From: Streptomyces sp. CA-210063
Lineage (GTDB): Bacteria > Actinomycetota > Actinomycetes > Streptomycetales > Streptomycetaceae
NCBI RefSeq assembly: GCF_024612015.1
Contig: NZ_CP102512.1
Coordinates: 9,052,001 to 9,116,000 of the forward strand
Reading direction: 5' to 3'
Length of the DNA: 64,000 nt
The position numbers were made by a program, and so were the translations under genes. The number at the start of each line of letters is the position of its first letter. Positions within the stretch are counted from its first letter, which is position 1. Shown piece after piece: positions 19,872-28,319 of the stretch. The notes under the pieces were generated by a model. The model was not told where the DNA came from, did no database searches, and worked only from the letters and a program-made list of their open reading frames with translations.

Positions 19872-20765
19872 TCACGTCATGTCCAGGGCGCACCGGAACC
19901 CCACGTTGCCGGTTGCCGAGTCCGGGTGGAGGCCCTGCCGTGCGGCGACCCGGTAGCGGCGGCAGTAGGACGCGTGGCACAGGTAGGAGCCGCCCTTGGT
20001 GACCCGCCGCTGTGTGTCGCGCGCGGGGGAGAAGGGGGTCTCGCACCATTCCCAGACGTTGCCGGTGGCGTTGTACAGGCCGAAGCCGTTGGGCTCGAAG
20101 GCGTCGACCGGGCAGGTGCCGTACCAGCCGTCGGCGGTCGGGTGCCGGTTCGGGAAGTCGCCCTGCCACACGTTCATCCGGGGGCGGCCTCCCGGCTCGA
20201 ACTCGTCGCCCCAGGGGAACACCTTCGCGTGCAGTCCCCCTCGGGCGGCGCGTTCCCATTCCGCCTCGGTGGGCAGGCGTTTGCCGGCCCACGCGCAGTA
20301 GGCGCGGGCGTCGTCCCAGTCGACATGGACGACCGGGTGATCCGCCCGGTCCTCCCAGGTGGAGTGCGGTCCGTCGGGACGGTGCCAGTCGGCGCCCTCG
20401 ACCTGTCGCCACCAGGGCGCGCCCACCACGCCCCGGGTCGGCGGGAAGTCGTCCGGGAGCAGCCCGGCGAAGACGAACGACCAGCCGATCCGCTCGGCGG
20501 AGGTGCGGTAGCCCGTGTCGGCGGTGAACCGCGCGAACTGTGCGTTGGACACCGTGCGGGCGTCGATCCAGAACGCGTCGACACGCACCGTGCGCACCGG
20601 GCCTTCCCTGTCGGCCCGGTAGGCGAGCGCGTCCTCGCTGCCCATGAGGAACTCGCCGGCGGGGACGGCCACCATGCCTTCCGTGGCCGCCGGGCGGACG
20701 GCGGACCGCCGGAGCTCCGGCGCTGGGTCCGCGGCCCGGCCGCCGGACGGCGTGCAGCAGTTCAC
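19872..20765 (-). CDS. Formylglycine-generating enzyme (sulfatase-activating)
   Basis: A 297-residue FGE/SUMF1-type enzyme that converts the sulfatase active-site Cys in C-x-P-x-R to formylglycine. It has the family entry VAVPAGEFLMGSE, the middle motif GKRLPTEAEWERAARGG, and GNVWEWC. The two active-site cysteines are Cys263 and Cys268 in GSYLCHASYCRRYRVAAR, five apart as in the Streptomyces enzyme. It ends in GNVGFRC. The GTG start at 20765 overlaps the sulfatase TGA (GTGA), so the enzyme is made together with its substrate. No signal peptide is seen, as expected for a cytoplasmic modifier. Confidence 0.9.
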   Translation of the reverse strand: MNCCTPSGGRAADPAPELRRSAVRPAATEGMVAVPAGEFLMGSEDALAYRADREGPVRTVRVDAFWIDARTVSNAQFARFTADTGYRTSAERIGWSFVFAGLLPDDFPPTRGVVGAPWWRQVEGADWHRPDGPHSTWEDRADHPVVHVDWDDARAYCAWAGKRLPTEAEWERAARGGLHAKVFPWGDEFEPGGRPRMNVWQGDFPNRHPTADGWYGTCPVDAFEPNGFGLYNATGNVWEWCETPFSPARDTQRRVTKGGSYLCHASYCRRYRVAARQGLHPDSATGNVGFRCALDMT

Positions 20766-23122
20766 TGGGCCCCCATGACGCGCCGGTGCAGTCCGCCGTC
20801 GTACGCGGACGAGGCGGCGCTCGGGGCGTCCAGGTCGATGCGCACCGTGTGAAGGGTGCCGGTGAACTCGTTGTCGAGGACGGGATAGTCGTCGGTCACC
20901 GGCGTACTCAGGTCCACCCCGACGTCGAGTGTCTCGTCGAAGGAGAAGTAGTACGGGATGGTCCGCTCGACCCGTCCGGTCGCGTGCTTCTCCCCGTCCA
21001 CGAGGAGCACGGCGGTCCCGCCTCTGCCGAGTCCGCCGCCGTCGTAGTCGAAGTCGAGCCGGATCTCGTGCCGTCCCGGTGCCAGGGGCTCGCCGCCGCG
21101 CACGGTGTACAGGTTCATGCCGAAGTAGTTGTACGCGTACGCCGGCCTGCCCCCGGTGACGTACAGGCTCCAGCCGCCGAACCGGCCGCCCTGCGCGATG
21201 ATCACGCCCTCGGCCGCCGTCTGAGGCAGGTCGACGTCCGCCGTGATGCTGTGCGAGCGGTTCTTGACGTTGAGCGTGGTCTCCTCGGTGAACCGCCGCA
21301 TCCCCGCCCGGTAGGTGATGGAGGTCCGGTCGCCCATGAGATCGATACGGCCGGCCACAGCCGGGTTCTCCCGCTCCGTGACCCGGTCGTCGAGCGGGAA
21401 CACCTGGTACTTCGCCGCCTCGATCAGGAACAGGTCCTGCAACTGCCGCAGCCTCTCGGGGTGTTCGGCGGCGAGGTCGTGGGCCTGACTCCAGTCGTGG
21501 TCGAGGTCGTAGAGCTCCCAGATGTCGTCGGCGAACCTCCGGCCCTTGTCCGGCACCATCTCCCAGGGGATGCCGTGCCGGGTGACCGCCATCCAGCCGT
21601 CGTGGTAGATGCCCCGGTTGCCGCACATCTCGAAGTACTGGGTACGGCGGTGCTCGGGCGCCCGGGGGTCGGCGAGCGTCCGCCGCATGCTCGTCCCCTC
21701 GATGGGCTGCTGCGGAACCCCGTCCACGCTGAACGGCGCCGGGACTCCCACGCAGTCCAAAATCGTCGGCAGTACGTCGATCACATGCGAGAACTGGTGA
21801 CGCAGCCCGCCGCGCTCGGGAACCCCCCGGGGCCAGTGCAGGATCATGCCGTCCCGGGTGCCGCCGAAGTGCGAGGCCACCTGTTTGGTCCACTGGTAGG
21901 GCGTGTTCAGGGCCAGCGCCCAGCCCGCCGGGGCGATCGGGTAGCTGAGCGGGCCGCCGATCTCGTCGAGGTGGTCGATCATCTCGTCCGGGTCGTCCAC
22001 GATGCCGTGCCCCAGCCGGTGCTCGACGATCGTGCCCTCGATGCCGCCCTCACCCGAGGCGCCGTTGTCGCCCAGGATGTAGAGCACGATCGTGTCGTCC
22101 AGTACGCCGAGTTCCTCCAACGCGTCGAGGAACCTGCCGACCTGCACATCGGCGTGTTCGGTGAAGGCGGCGAACGTCTCCATGAACCTGGCCGCCAACC
22201 GGCGCCGGCTGTCGGTGAGTTCGTCCCAGTGCGGGACGCCCTCGGCCCAGGGCGCGAGTTCCGCGTCCTCGGGTACGACGCCGAGTTCCTTCTGCCGCTC
22301 CAGGGTCAGTTCGCGCTGCCGGTCCCAGCCGTGGTCGAACCGTCCGCGGTACTTCTCCTGCCACTCGCGGCCCACGTGCAGCGGCGCGTGTGCGGCGCCC
22401 AGCGCGAGATAGGTGAAGAACGGCCGGCCCGGAGTCAGCGTCCGCTGGGTGCGCACCCAGTCGATGGCGTGGTCGACGAGGTCCTCGGACAGGTGGTAGC
22501 CGTCCTCGGGCCGGCGATCCGGCTCGACGGGGGTGGTGCCCTGGTACAGCAGCGGGTACCAGTGGTTCATCTCGGCACCCATGAACCCGTAGAAGGTGTC
22601 GAAGCCCTCCCCGGTCGGCCAGCGGTCGAACGGCCCGACCGCGCTGATCTCCCGCGGCGGGGTCTGGTGCCACTTGCCGAAGGCGGCCGTGCTGTAGCCG
22701 TTTCCCTGCAGGATCTGCGCCATGGTCGCCGCGCTACGCGGCCGGAACCCGTTGTACCCGGGGGCCGCGGTGGTCATCTCGGTGGTGCCGCCCATGCCGA
22801 CCGAGTGGTGGTTGCGCCCGGTCAGCAGGGCCTGCCGGGTCGGCGAGCACAGGGCCGTCACATGAAAGCGGGTGTAACGCAGTCCGTCGTCCGCGAGACG
22901 TTCCGCGGCCGGCATCTCGCACGGTCCGCCGAACGCGCTGGAGGTGCCGAAGCCCAGGTCGTCGACGAGCACGATCACCACGTTCGGCGCGCCCTCGGGC
23001 GGAGGGACCGGTCCGATGGGGGCGAAGGCGGTCTCCTGCTCGTGGACGTCCATCGCGGTCGTCAGCGGCCGGCGGACGTCGGGTCGCGGAAGTATGTGCC
23101 GCCCGGCATCGAACTCAGTCAT
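20762..23122 (-). CDS. Sulfatase (arylsulfatase type), Cys-type formylglycine enzyme
   Basis: A 786-residue type I sulfatase that hydrolyses sulfate esters. The active-site signature is CSPTR (Cys92-Arg96), followed by QALLTGRNHH; metal ligands are likely in VLVDDLGFG (residues 51-59) and GDNGASG. The long form, with a C-terminal beta region from about residue 600, resembles mycobacterial AtsA-like arylsulfatases rather than the roughly 500-residue choline sulfatases. There is no signal peptide, so it appears cytoplasmic. It is co-translated with its activating FGE and followed by a betaine-type binding protein. A LysR gene lies upstream on the same strand with a T-N11-A box between them. The substrate is unknown; an imported sulfated small molecule is likely. 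Confidence 0.88.
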   Translation of the reverse strand: MTEFDAGRHILPRPDVRRPLTTAMDVHEQETAFAPIGPVPPPEGAPNVVIVLVDDLGFGTSSAFGGPCEMPAAERLADDGLRYTRFHVTALCSPTRQALLTGRNHHSVGMGGTTEMTTAAPGYNGFRPRSAATMAQILQGNGYSTAAFGKWHQTPPREISAVGPFDRWPTGEGFDTFYGFMGAEMNHWYPLLYQGTTPVEPDRRPEDGYHLSEDLVDHAIDWVRTQRTLTPGRPFFTYLALGAAHAPLHVGREWQEKYRGRFDHGWDRQRELTLERQKELGVVPEDAELAPWAEGVPHWDELTDSRRRLAARFMETFAAFTEHADVQVGRFLDALEELGVLDDTIVLYILGDNGASGEGGIEGTIVEHRLGHGIVDDPDEMIDHLDEIGGPLSYPIAPAGWALALNTPYQWTKQVASHFGGTRDGMILHWPRGVPERGGLRHQFSHVIDVLPTILDCVGVPAPFSVDGVPQQPIEGTSMRRTLADPRAPEHRRTQYFEMCGNRGIYHDGWMAVTRHGIPWEMVPDKGRRFADDIWELYDLDHDWSQAHDLAAEHPERLRQLQDLFLIEAAKYQVFPLDDRVTERENPAVAGRIDLMGDRTSITYRAGMRRFTEETTLNVKNRSHSITADVDLPQTAAEGVIIAQGGRFGGWSLYVTGGRPAYAYNYFGMNLYTVRGGEPLAPGRHEIRLDFDYDGGGLGRGGTAVLLVDGEKHATGRVERTIPYYFSFDETLDVGVDLSTPVTDDYPVLDNEFTGTLHTVRIDLDAPSAASSAYDGGLHRRVMGAQ

Positions 23123-23221
23123 TCATTTCTCCGATTCGCCGCTCCGGAAAGCACCGGCCTGCGATGCGGCAAACGTGTCAGCCGCTGCTCAGGCCGGTCA
23201 ACAAGGCACCTTGAATTCCCG

Positions 23222-23259
23222 CGAACCGGTTTTGAATGAAGGCAATAGAAAACTTCTAT
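23222..23259 (-). promoter_or_regulatory. Sulfatase operon control region: LysR box and LacI-like half operator
   Basis: Between LysR and sulfatase is a perfect dyad ATAGAA-AAC-TTCTAT (23245-23259), which contains the T-N11-A core typical of LysR sites. Just nearer the sulfatase start, CGAACCGGTTTT (23222-23233) matches 10 of 12 bases of the CGAACCGGTTCG operators at 28.0-28.3 kb. Autoregulation of the LysR gene is not implied because the box lies downstream of it. Confidence 0.6.
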
Positions 23260-23261
23260 AC

Positions 23262-24134
23262 CTACTGGACGGACGCCAGGTCCACGAACGCCTGGGCGGC
23301 GGGGGACAGCGGGCCCGACCGCCAGACCAGCCGGCCGTGGCGCAGCAGCCGCGGCCGATGGGACAGCATCCGGGCCCCGCGCAGCGCGGCGTCCCGGGCC
23401 ATGGAGGCGGGCAGCAGGGCGGCGCCGACGCCGGAGAGGACCAGCGGCACGATCATCGCGCGGTGCGCGGTCTCCACCGCGATCCGCGGTGCGACGCCCA
23501 GCGCGGTGCACACGTCGTCCACCGCGGCCCGGGTCTCGGTGCCCGGCGGTGTCACGATCAGGTCCAGCGCGGCCAGTTCACGCGAGGTGATGGTGTCGCC
23601 CGCCGGATGCGGATGGTCGGCGGGCAGCACGACATGCATCTCCTGTTCGGGCAGGTCGATCCCACGAAGGTCCGCCGTGGTCACCGAGGCGTCCACCAGA
23701 CCGAGTTCGCACTGCCCCGCCGCGACCATCAGCGCCACGGCAGGTCCTCGCTCCGGGTCGACCACGCGCACCGAGACCTTCGGATGCGCGCGATGGAAGT
23801 GCCCCAGCATGGCGGCCAGGGGGTCGACCGAAAGGGTCGTCTGCGAAACGATGTCGAGTCGGCCGCCGCCGAGCCCGAGGACCTCCCGGACCAGGGAACC
23901 GGCCGTGGACAGATCACGCAGGACCTGCTGGGCCGGCCGGACCAGCGACTCACCCGCCGCGGTGAGGACGACGCCGTGCGGCAGACGGTGAAACAGCGCC
24001 CCGCCGAATTCACGCTCCAGGGACCGGATCGCATGCGACAGCGAGGGCTGGGCGACATGGAGCGCGACGGCCGCGGCGGTGAATCCGCCGTGCTCGACGA
24101 CGGCGACGAAGTACTCCAGCTGGCGTCGTTCCAT
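23262..24134 (-). CDS. LysR-family transcriptional regulator
   Basis: A 290-residue LysR regulator: N-terminal winged helix (MERRQLEYFVAVVEHGG to QPSLSHAIRSLEREFG, residues 1-43) and a C-terminal periplasmic-binding-like effector domain (about 90-290). The start is ATG 24134, the family-typical MERRQL; an upstream in-frame ATG would add 12 residues without homology. It is oriented like the sulfatase, 139 bases upstream, unlike the usual divergent arrangement. The dyad at 23245-23259 is its probable target. The effector may be a sulfated compound or a breakdown product. Confidence 0.88.
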   Translation of the reverse strand: MERRQLEYFVAVVEHGGFTAAAVALHVAQPSLSHAIRSLEREFGGALFHRLPHGVVLTAAGESLVRPAQQVLRDLSTAGSLVREVLGLGGGRLDIVSQTTLSVDPLAAMLGHFHRAHPKVSVRVVDPERGPAVALMVAAGQCELGLVDASVTTADLRGIDLPEQEMHVVLPADHPHPAGDTITSRELAALDLIVTPPGTETRAAVDDVCTALGVAPRIAVETAHRAMIVPLVLSGVGAALLPASMARDAALRGARMLSHRPRLLRHGRLVWRSGPLSPAAQAFVDLASVQ

Positions 24135-24252
24135 CGGGTCTCCGTCGGTCTCCGTGCATCCCAGGGCCACGCACGCCCCGGCCGGGCGAGTGGCCGGAAC
24201 AGTGTCCCCCGGCCTGGCCGCATGGATGAGCCCTGCCTGCCGGGAACAGTGA

Positions 24253-24288
24253 AGCGCCCGGTCCGTCGACCGTGACGGACCGGGCGCT
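24253..24288. terminator. Hairpin terminator at the 3' end of the modular glycosidase gene
   Basis: A perfect 15-bp stem (24253-24267 with 24274-24288; arm GACGGACCGGGCGCT) with a 6-base loop. It lies 26 bases beyond the stop of the minus-strand glycosidase gene. Confidence 0.75.
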
Positions 24289-24313
24289 CAGCCGTTCACC
24301 TCACCCGTTCACC

Positions 24314-27300
24314 TCATCGCACCTCTCGCGCGTACGGCGCCACGGTGATCCGGTCGATCAGCGGCGCGTGGCGGGAGCGGAGCAGCACCCCGGGGAAGGT
24401 GTCCGAGGCGTAGCCGGTGCCGTCGAAGTTCGGCAGTTCCTCGGAGCGGAAGGCGATCGTGTTCTGCCCCTTCTTGAGCTGGACGGGGACGGTCAGCTCC
24501 CAGAAGTTGTTCTGGTGGAAGCTGTGCGGGAAGCCGACGCGCCGCGTCCCACCGCCGTTGACGGTGATGTCGGCGTGGCGGGCCAGCGGGTCCGGGTTGT
24601 AGTGCGTGGCCTCGGACTGCTCGGGGTTGGAGTAGCGGACGCGCAGCGCGTACAGACCGGCCCGGTCCGCGGCGACGGTGAACGTCGCCGTGTTGCCGTT
24701 GCCCGGGTCGCCACCGATGCCGGTGATCGCCGTGCCGTCGGTGGCCAGGGAGAGCGGGGTGAGCGTGGCCGAGCCCGCGAGCGCGGCGTCCCGCGCCTCG
24801 TATGTACGCGCAGGGAGCGCGCCCTGTGACGGCGTGACCGTGAGGCGGTCGACGAGGGTGGCGGACGAACCCCCGGTCAGTGTCACCTTGTTGACGCCGC
24901 CCGAGAGGGAGACGGCGACGCCGCTCCTGCCCTTGGCCAGGCGCAGGACGTCGTGGCCGTTGACGGAGAGCCGGGCTCCCGTGCCGCCGAGGGTGTCGAC
25001 CTTGAGCGTGGCCTCGCGGTCGGCGGGCGAGTAGACCCAGAACGTGGCGGTCTGGTTCTTCGCGAGCCGGGCCGCGCCCGAGCCGGTCGCCGAGGTTCCG
25101 GCCTGCTGCGGCAGCTCGTAGACGGGCTGTGCCCCGCCGTCCAGCCACGCCAACTCGCCCTCGTAGACCTGCGTGGCGGCCGACGCCTCGGGGAGGGAGA
25201 GGGTGAGGCGGTCGACGATGGCGTCACCCTTGGTGGCGCGCTCACCGTCGAGGCTCTTCGTGGCCAGCGTCAGGGTGTGCTTGCCCTTGCTGAGACGGAC
25301 CTTCGTGTCGGTGTGGTCCCACACCACCCACTTGTAGCCCAGCGGCAGATACAGCTCCTGCTCGCCGGCCGCCTCGCCGTCCACGCGCAGGAAGACGTTG
25401 GTGGGGCCCTGCTCCTTCACCTTGTCCAAGGTGTTGAGGGAGTTGGCGAAGACACTCAGGTCGTACGTGCCGTCCTCGGGCACCTCCACCGTGAAGTCGA
25501 GCGTGACGTCCGAGCCGGTGCGCAGGCCGCCCACGCTGTAGCCGCCGGAGGTGTAGAACTTCGACACGTCGCGTGGCGAGCCCTCCGGACCGTTCCTCGA
25601 GTGGCCCGCCCCGGTGTGGGCGGCGTCCTCCGCCTCGTACGACGCCTGCCAGGACGCGGGCGGCGACTGCGTGCCCTTCGCCTTCCCGGCCGGGCTGAGG
25701 ACGATCTCGTACGCCGACGACTCCTTCAGCGTCGGCAGCCCGCCGGCACCGAAGTCGACGACGACCGTGCCGTCGTCACCCACCTTCAGGTCCTTCTCGG
25801 TGAGCAGCTTCGGGCCGGAGGAGTCGCCCACCTGTCCGCTCCACTCGATCTCCCGCACCCAGGCGTGCGCGCGTTGGCCGAAGAGCTTCTCCGGGACGCC
25901 CGTGAACGTGATGTGACCCTTGCCGGTGGACCCGCCGAAGACCAGCCGCGCCTGCCGCTTCTTCTCGTCGAGCGTGGCGACGCCCTGCATGGTGTAGTTC
26001 TCGCCGGGGAACGGCGGGGTCACGGTGACGGTGTGTCCGCTCATCGAGGCGTACGCGTTCAGCAGCCACCACTGGCCGTTGCCGCGGCCCGACTGCACGG
26101 CGGAGTCGGAGAGGTTGCCGTCGATGTTCCAGTACGCGATGTCGGCGTCCACCTTGGACTCCTCGATGGCGGACACCCACTGGATCATCTGGCCGGGAAC
26201 GGAGGTGTGGTAGTTGAAGGCGTACTCGTTGATGTTGATGGGGAGTCGGGTGCCCTCACGCGAGGTGCCCTTGAACAGTTCCTTCTCCCAGCCCCGGTAC
26301 TTGGCGACGCTCTCGCGCACCGCCTCCGGGTGGCTCAGCTCGTGCCAGGTGATCACCTCCGGGAGGGTGCCGGCGGCCAGGGTGTGGGTGAGGAAGCCCT
26401 TCACCTGGTCGTACAGGACGCTGGTGTTGGGGCCGGCGATGCGGGCGTCGGGCATCCTGCTCTTGATGAGCTGGTAGGCGTCGTCCCAGGCGGCGAGGAA
26501 GTCGTCCGGGTCGTTCAGCCAGCTGACCTTGTTGTAGCTCCACTCGCCGGTGCCGAACATGTTGCCCTCGGGCTCGTTGAACGGCACGAAGACGATGTTG
26601 TCCTGGTACTGCTCCGGAAGCTTCAGGACCTGGTCGACCTGCTGGGCGATCTTCTCCTTGTAGAGCTCGATCTTCTCCTCGGGGGTGTCGCCCGGCCACT
26701 GGTACGGGAAGCCGCGGTGGATGTCGGTCATGTAGATGTACACATCACCGTCGGTGGAGTCGGCCAGCGGCTTCACCACCTCCAGCGCGTCGGCACCGGG
26801 GTGCTGCGGGCCGTCCTGCGCCTTGGTGGAGACCGTGCGCAGGCCCATGCCCTCCATCAGGTTGTTGGTGGGGACGTCCGGGCCGAACACGCCGTAGAGG
26901 GTGCCGGAGGCGCCGCCGTGGAACGCTCCGGTGTCCGAGCCGAGATCGACGGTGAGCTGCCCCTCGCGGACCACGGTGACCGTCGCCTTCACGGCACGCC
27001 CGGCCGCCGTTCCCGCCACCGTGAACGTCCCCGGCCGGTCGTACGCGTCGGACGGTACGGCGTCCCAGGTGATCGGCGTGTCGCGGTCGTAGCCGTCGGA
27101 GAAGGAGGAGCGGACGGCGGCGGGGAGGGACGGGGCGGTCCCGGTCGTCGTGCGGACCTCGAACGACGTCTTCGAGAGCTCCTGGACGGTCGGCACGTCC
27201 CCGACCGTACCGGCCACCTGCTCGGGGCTGAGCGCCGAGTGCCACACGGTGAAGTCGTCGATCGCGCCCTTGAGCAGCGGGTCCGGCCAGAAGGACTTGC

Positions 27301-27976
27301 CGATGTATCCGGCGGCCGTGGCCGAGGCGTCCAGCAGGTCCTTGGCCTTGACGCCGGTCTCGGCGGAGGAGACCGGCACGCCGTCGAGGTAGGTGGTGAC
27401 CCGGCCGGCGGAGGTGTCGAGGGTGACGGTGACCGTCTTCCACGCGTCCGCCGGAAGCATCGCGTACCCGTTGACCTGCGCCTCCGCACCCCCTCCGCCC
27501 GTGGTGACGGCGGTGCGCAGGACCCCGTTCCCGCTGTACGGGGTGGTGAAGAGGTACGTGGTGGTGTTGGTGCCCAGATCGAAGATCCGCTGCCAGGACG
27601 ACTTGTCGTCGCTCCACTTCACCCGGGCGGAGACCGTCAAGTCGCTCGCGTCGCCGAGCAGTTCGCGGGGCAGCCGGACGTACGCGCCGTCGGAGGTGGG
27701 CGCTCCGCCGGGCAGGGCCAGCGCCTTGCCGCCGTCCGCGCCCGCGACGGACCGCGCGGTGGAGCCGTTCACCAGGGTCGCCGTCAGGCCGTTGCCGGAG
27801 CTGTCGGTGATCCTGCCGGAGGCGAGGTCGTCCTCGTCGAAGGTGTAGCGGGCGGCGGGCTGGGGGGCCTCGGCCGCCTGCGCGGGGACGGCGGGTGAGG
27901 CCAGCAGGCCCGCGCCGAGAGTCAGAGCCACGGCGGCCGGGGCGCGGCGCCGGGCGGATCTGTCAGCGGATGGCAT
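24314..27976 (-). CDS. Secreted multimodular glycoside hydrolase (clan GH-A-like) with LamG and carbohydrate-binding domains
   Basis: A 1220-residue exported polysaccharide-active enzyme. Residues 1-35 are a signal peptide (RRRAPAAVALTLGAGLL, cut near AQAAEA). Then come a LamG/concanavalin-like domain (about 40-245), a Big_4-like Ig domain (about 260-336), and a TIM-barrel catalytic domain (about 345-690). In the barrel, NEPE (Glu468) and NEYAFNYH (Glu584) are the likely acid/base and nucleophile, as in GH39-like families. After a beta-sandwich, residues 790-1220 contain two or three CBM6/35-like modules. The ATG at 27976 gives the signal peptide directly; longer starts do not. It lies divergent to the LacI gene and is flanked by two of its operators, so it should be induced with the importer. 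The exact family and substrate are not clear. Confidence 0.8.
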   Translation of the reverse strand: MPSADRSARRRAPAAVALTLGAGLLASPAVPAQAAEAPQPAARYTFDEDDLASGRITDSSGNGLTATLVNGSTARSVAGADGGKALALPGGAPTSDGAYVRLPRELLGDASDLTVSARVKWSDDKSSWQRIFDLGTNTTTYLFTTPYSGNGVLRTAVTTGGGGAEAQVNGYAMLPADAWKTVTVTLDTSAGRVTTYLDGVPVSSAETGVKAKDLLDASATAAGYIGKSFWPDPLLKGAIDDFTVWHSALSPEQVAGTVGDVPTVQELSKTSFEVRTTTGTAPSLPAAVRSSFSDGYDRDTPITWDAVPSDAYDRPGTFTVAGTAAGRAVKATVTVVREGQLTVDLGSDTGAFHGGASGTLYGVFGPDVPTNNLMEGMGLRTVSTKAQDGPQHPGADALEVVKPLADSTDGDVYIYMTDIHRGFPYQWPGDTPEEKIELYKEKIAQQVDQVLKLPEQYQDNIVFVPFNEPEGNMFGTGEWSYNKVSWLNDPDDFLAAWDDAYQLIKSRMPDARIAGPNTSVLYDQVKGFLTHTLAAGTLPEVITWHELSHPEAVRESVAKYRGWEKELFKGTSREGTRLPININEYAFNYHTSVPGQMIQWVSAIEESKVDADIAYWNIDGNLSDSAVQSGRGNGQWWLLNAYASMSGHTVTVTPPFPGENYTMQGVATLDEKKRQARLVFGGSTGKGHITFTGVPEKLFGQRAHAWVREIEWSGQVGDSSGPKLLTEKDLKVGDDGTVVVDFGAGGLPTLKESSAYEIVLSPAGKAKGTQSPPASWQASYEAEDAAHTGAGHSRNGPEGSPRDVSKFYTSGGYSVGGLRTGSDVTLDFTVEVPEDGTYDLSVFANSLNTLDKVKEQGPTNVFLRVDGEAAGEQELYLPLGYKWVVWDHTDTKVRLSKGKHTLTLATKSLDGERATKGDAIVDRLTLSLPEASAATQVYEGELAWLDGGAQPVYELPQQAGTSATGSGAARLAKNQTATFWVYSPADREATLKVDTLGGTGARLSVNGHDVLRLAKGRSGVAVSLSGGVNKVTLTGGSSATLVDRLTVTPSQGALPARTYEARDAALAGSATLTPLSLATDGTAITGIGGDPGNGNTATFTVAADRAGLYALRVRYSNPEQSEATHYNPDPLARHADITVNGGGTRRVGFPHSFHQNNFWELTVPVQLKKGQNTIAFRSEELPNFDGTGYASDTFPGVLLRSRHAPLIDRITVAPYAREVR

Positions 27977-28319
27977 GGATTGCGTCCTCAATCCTGGAGT
28001 GAGTATCGAACCGGTTCGATCGCGTGCGTAGCAGCGGCATGGCAATGCTTCGGGTGGCGAGGTCGGCGGCCCGGCGGCCCAGGCAGGCGTGGAACAGGCC
28101 CATGGTCGTCGAAGGGGCACTTCATCGAACCGGTTCGCGAAGCTAGCACCGGGATTACCCGGCCAGCAATCCCTCCGGCACACGTTTCTCCAGGACCGCA
28201 CTGGTACGGGAAAGTGAGGCCGGAGGTGTTGACAGGCGCCTGGGCGGTTCCTACCTTCACTTCACGCGAACCGGTTCGACAACTGGTCCGCGTTCGACCC
28301 GGTTCGACGAAGGAGTCCC
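27977..28319. promoter_or_regulatory. Divergent promoter region with LacI operators
   Basis: This 343-base intergenic region holds the perfect 16-bp palindrome ATCGAACCGGTTCGAT at 28005-28020, CGAACCGGTTCG at 28126-28137 and again at 28267-28278, and CGACCCGGTTCG (one mismatch) at 28295-28306. The first two are near the glycosidase start and the last two are just before the LacI start. This is a classical autoregulated LacI arrangement and probably allows looping between sites. I did not fix -10/-35 boxes. Confidence 0.85.

Noticed and set aside
20762..23122. Choline sulfatase (BetC) assignment
   Set aside because: The protein is 786 residues, not about 500, and resembles arylsulfatases; only the neighbouring binding protein suggests a choline link.
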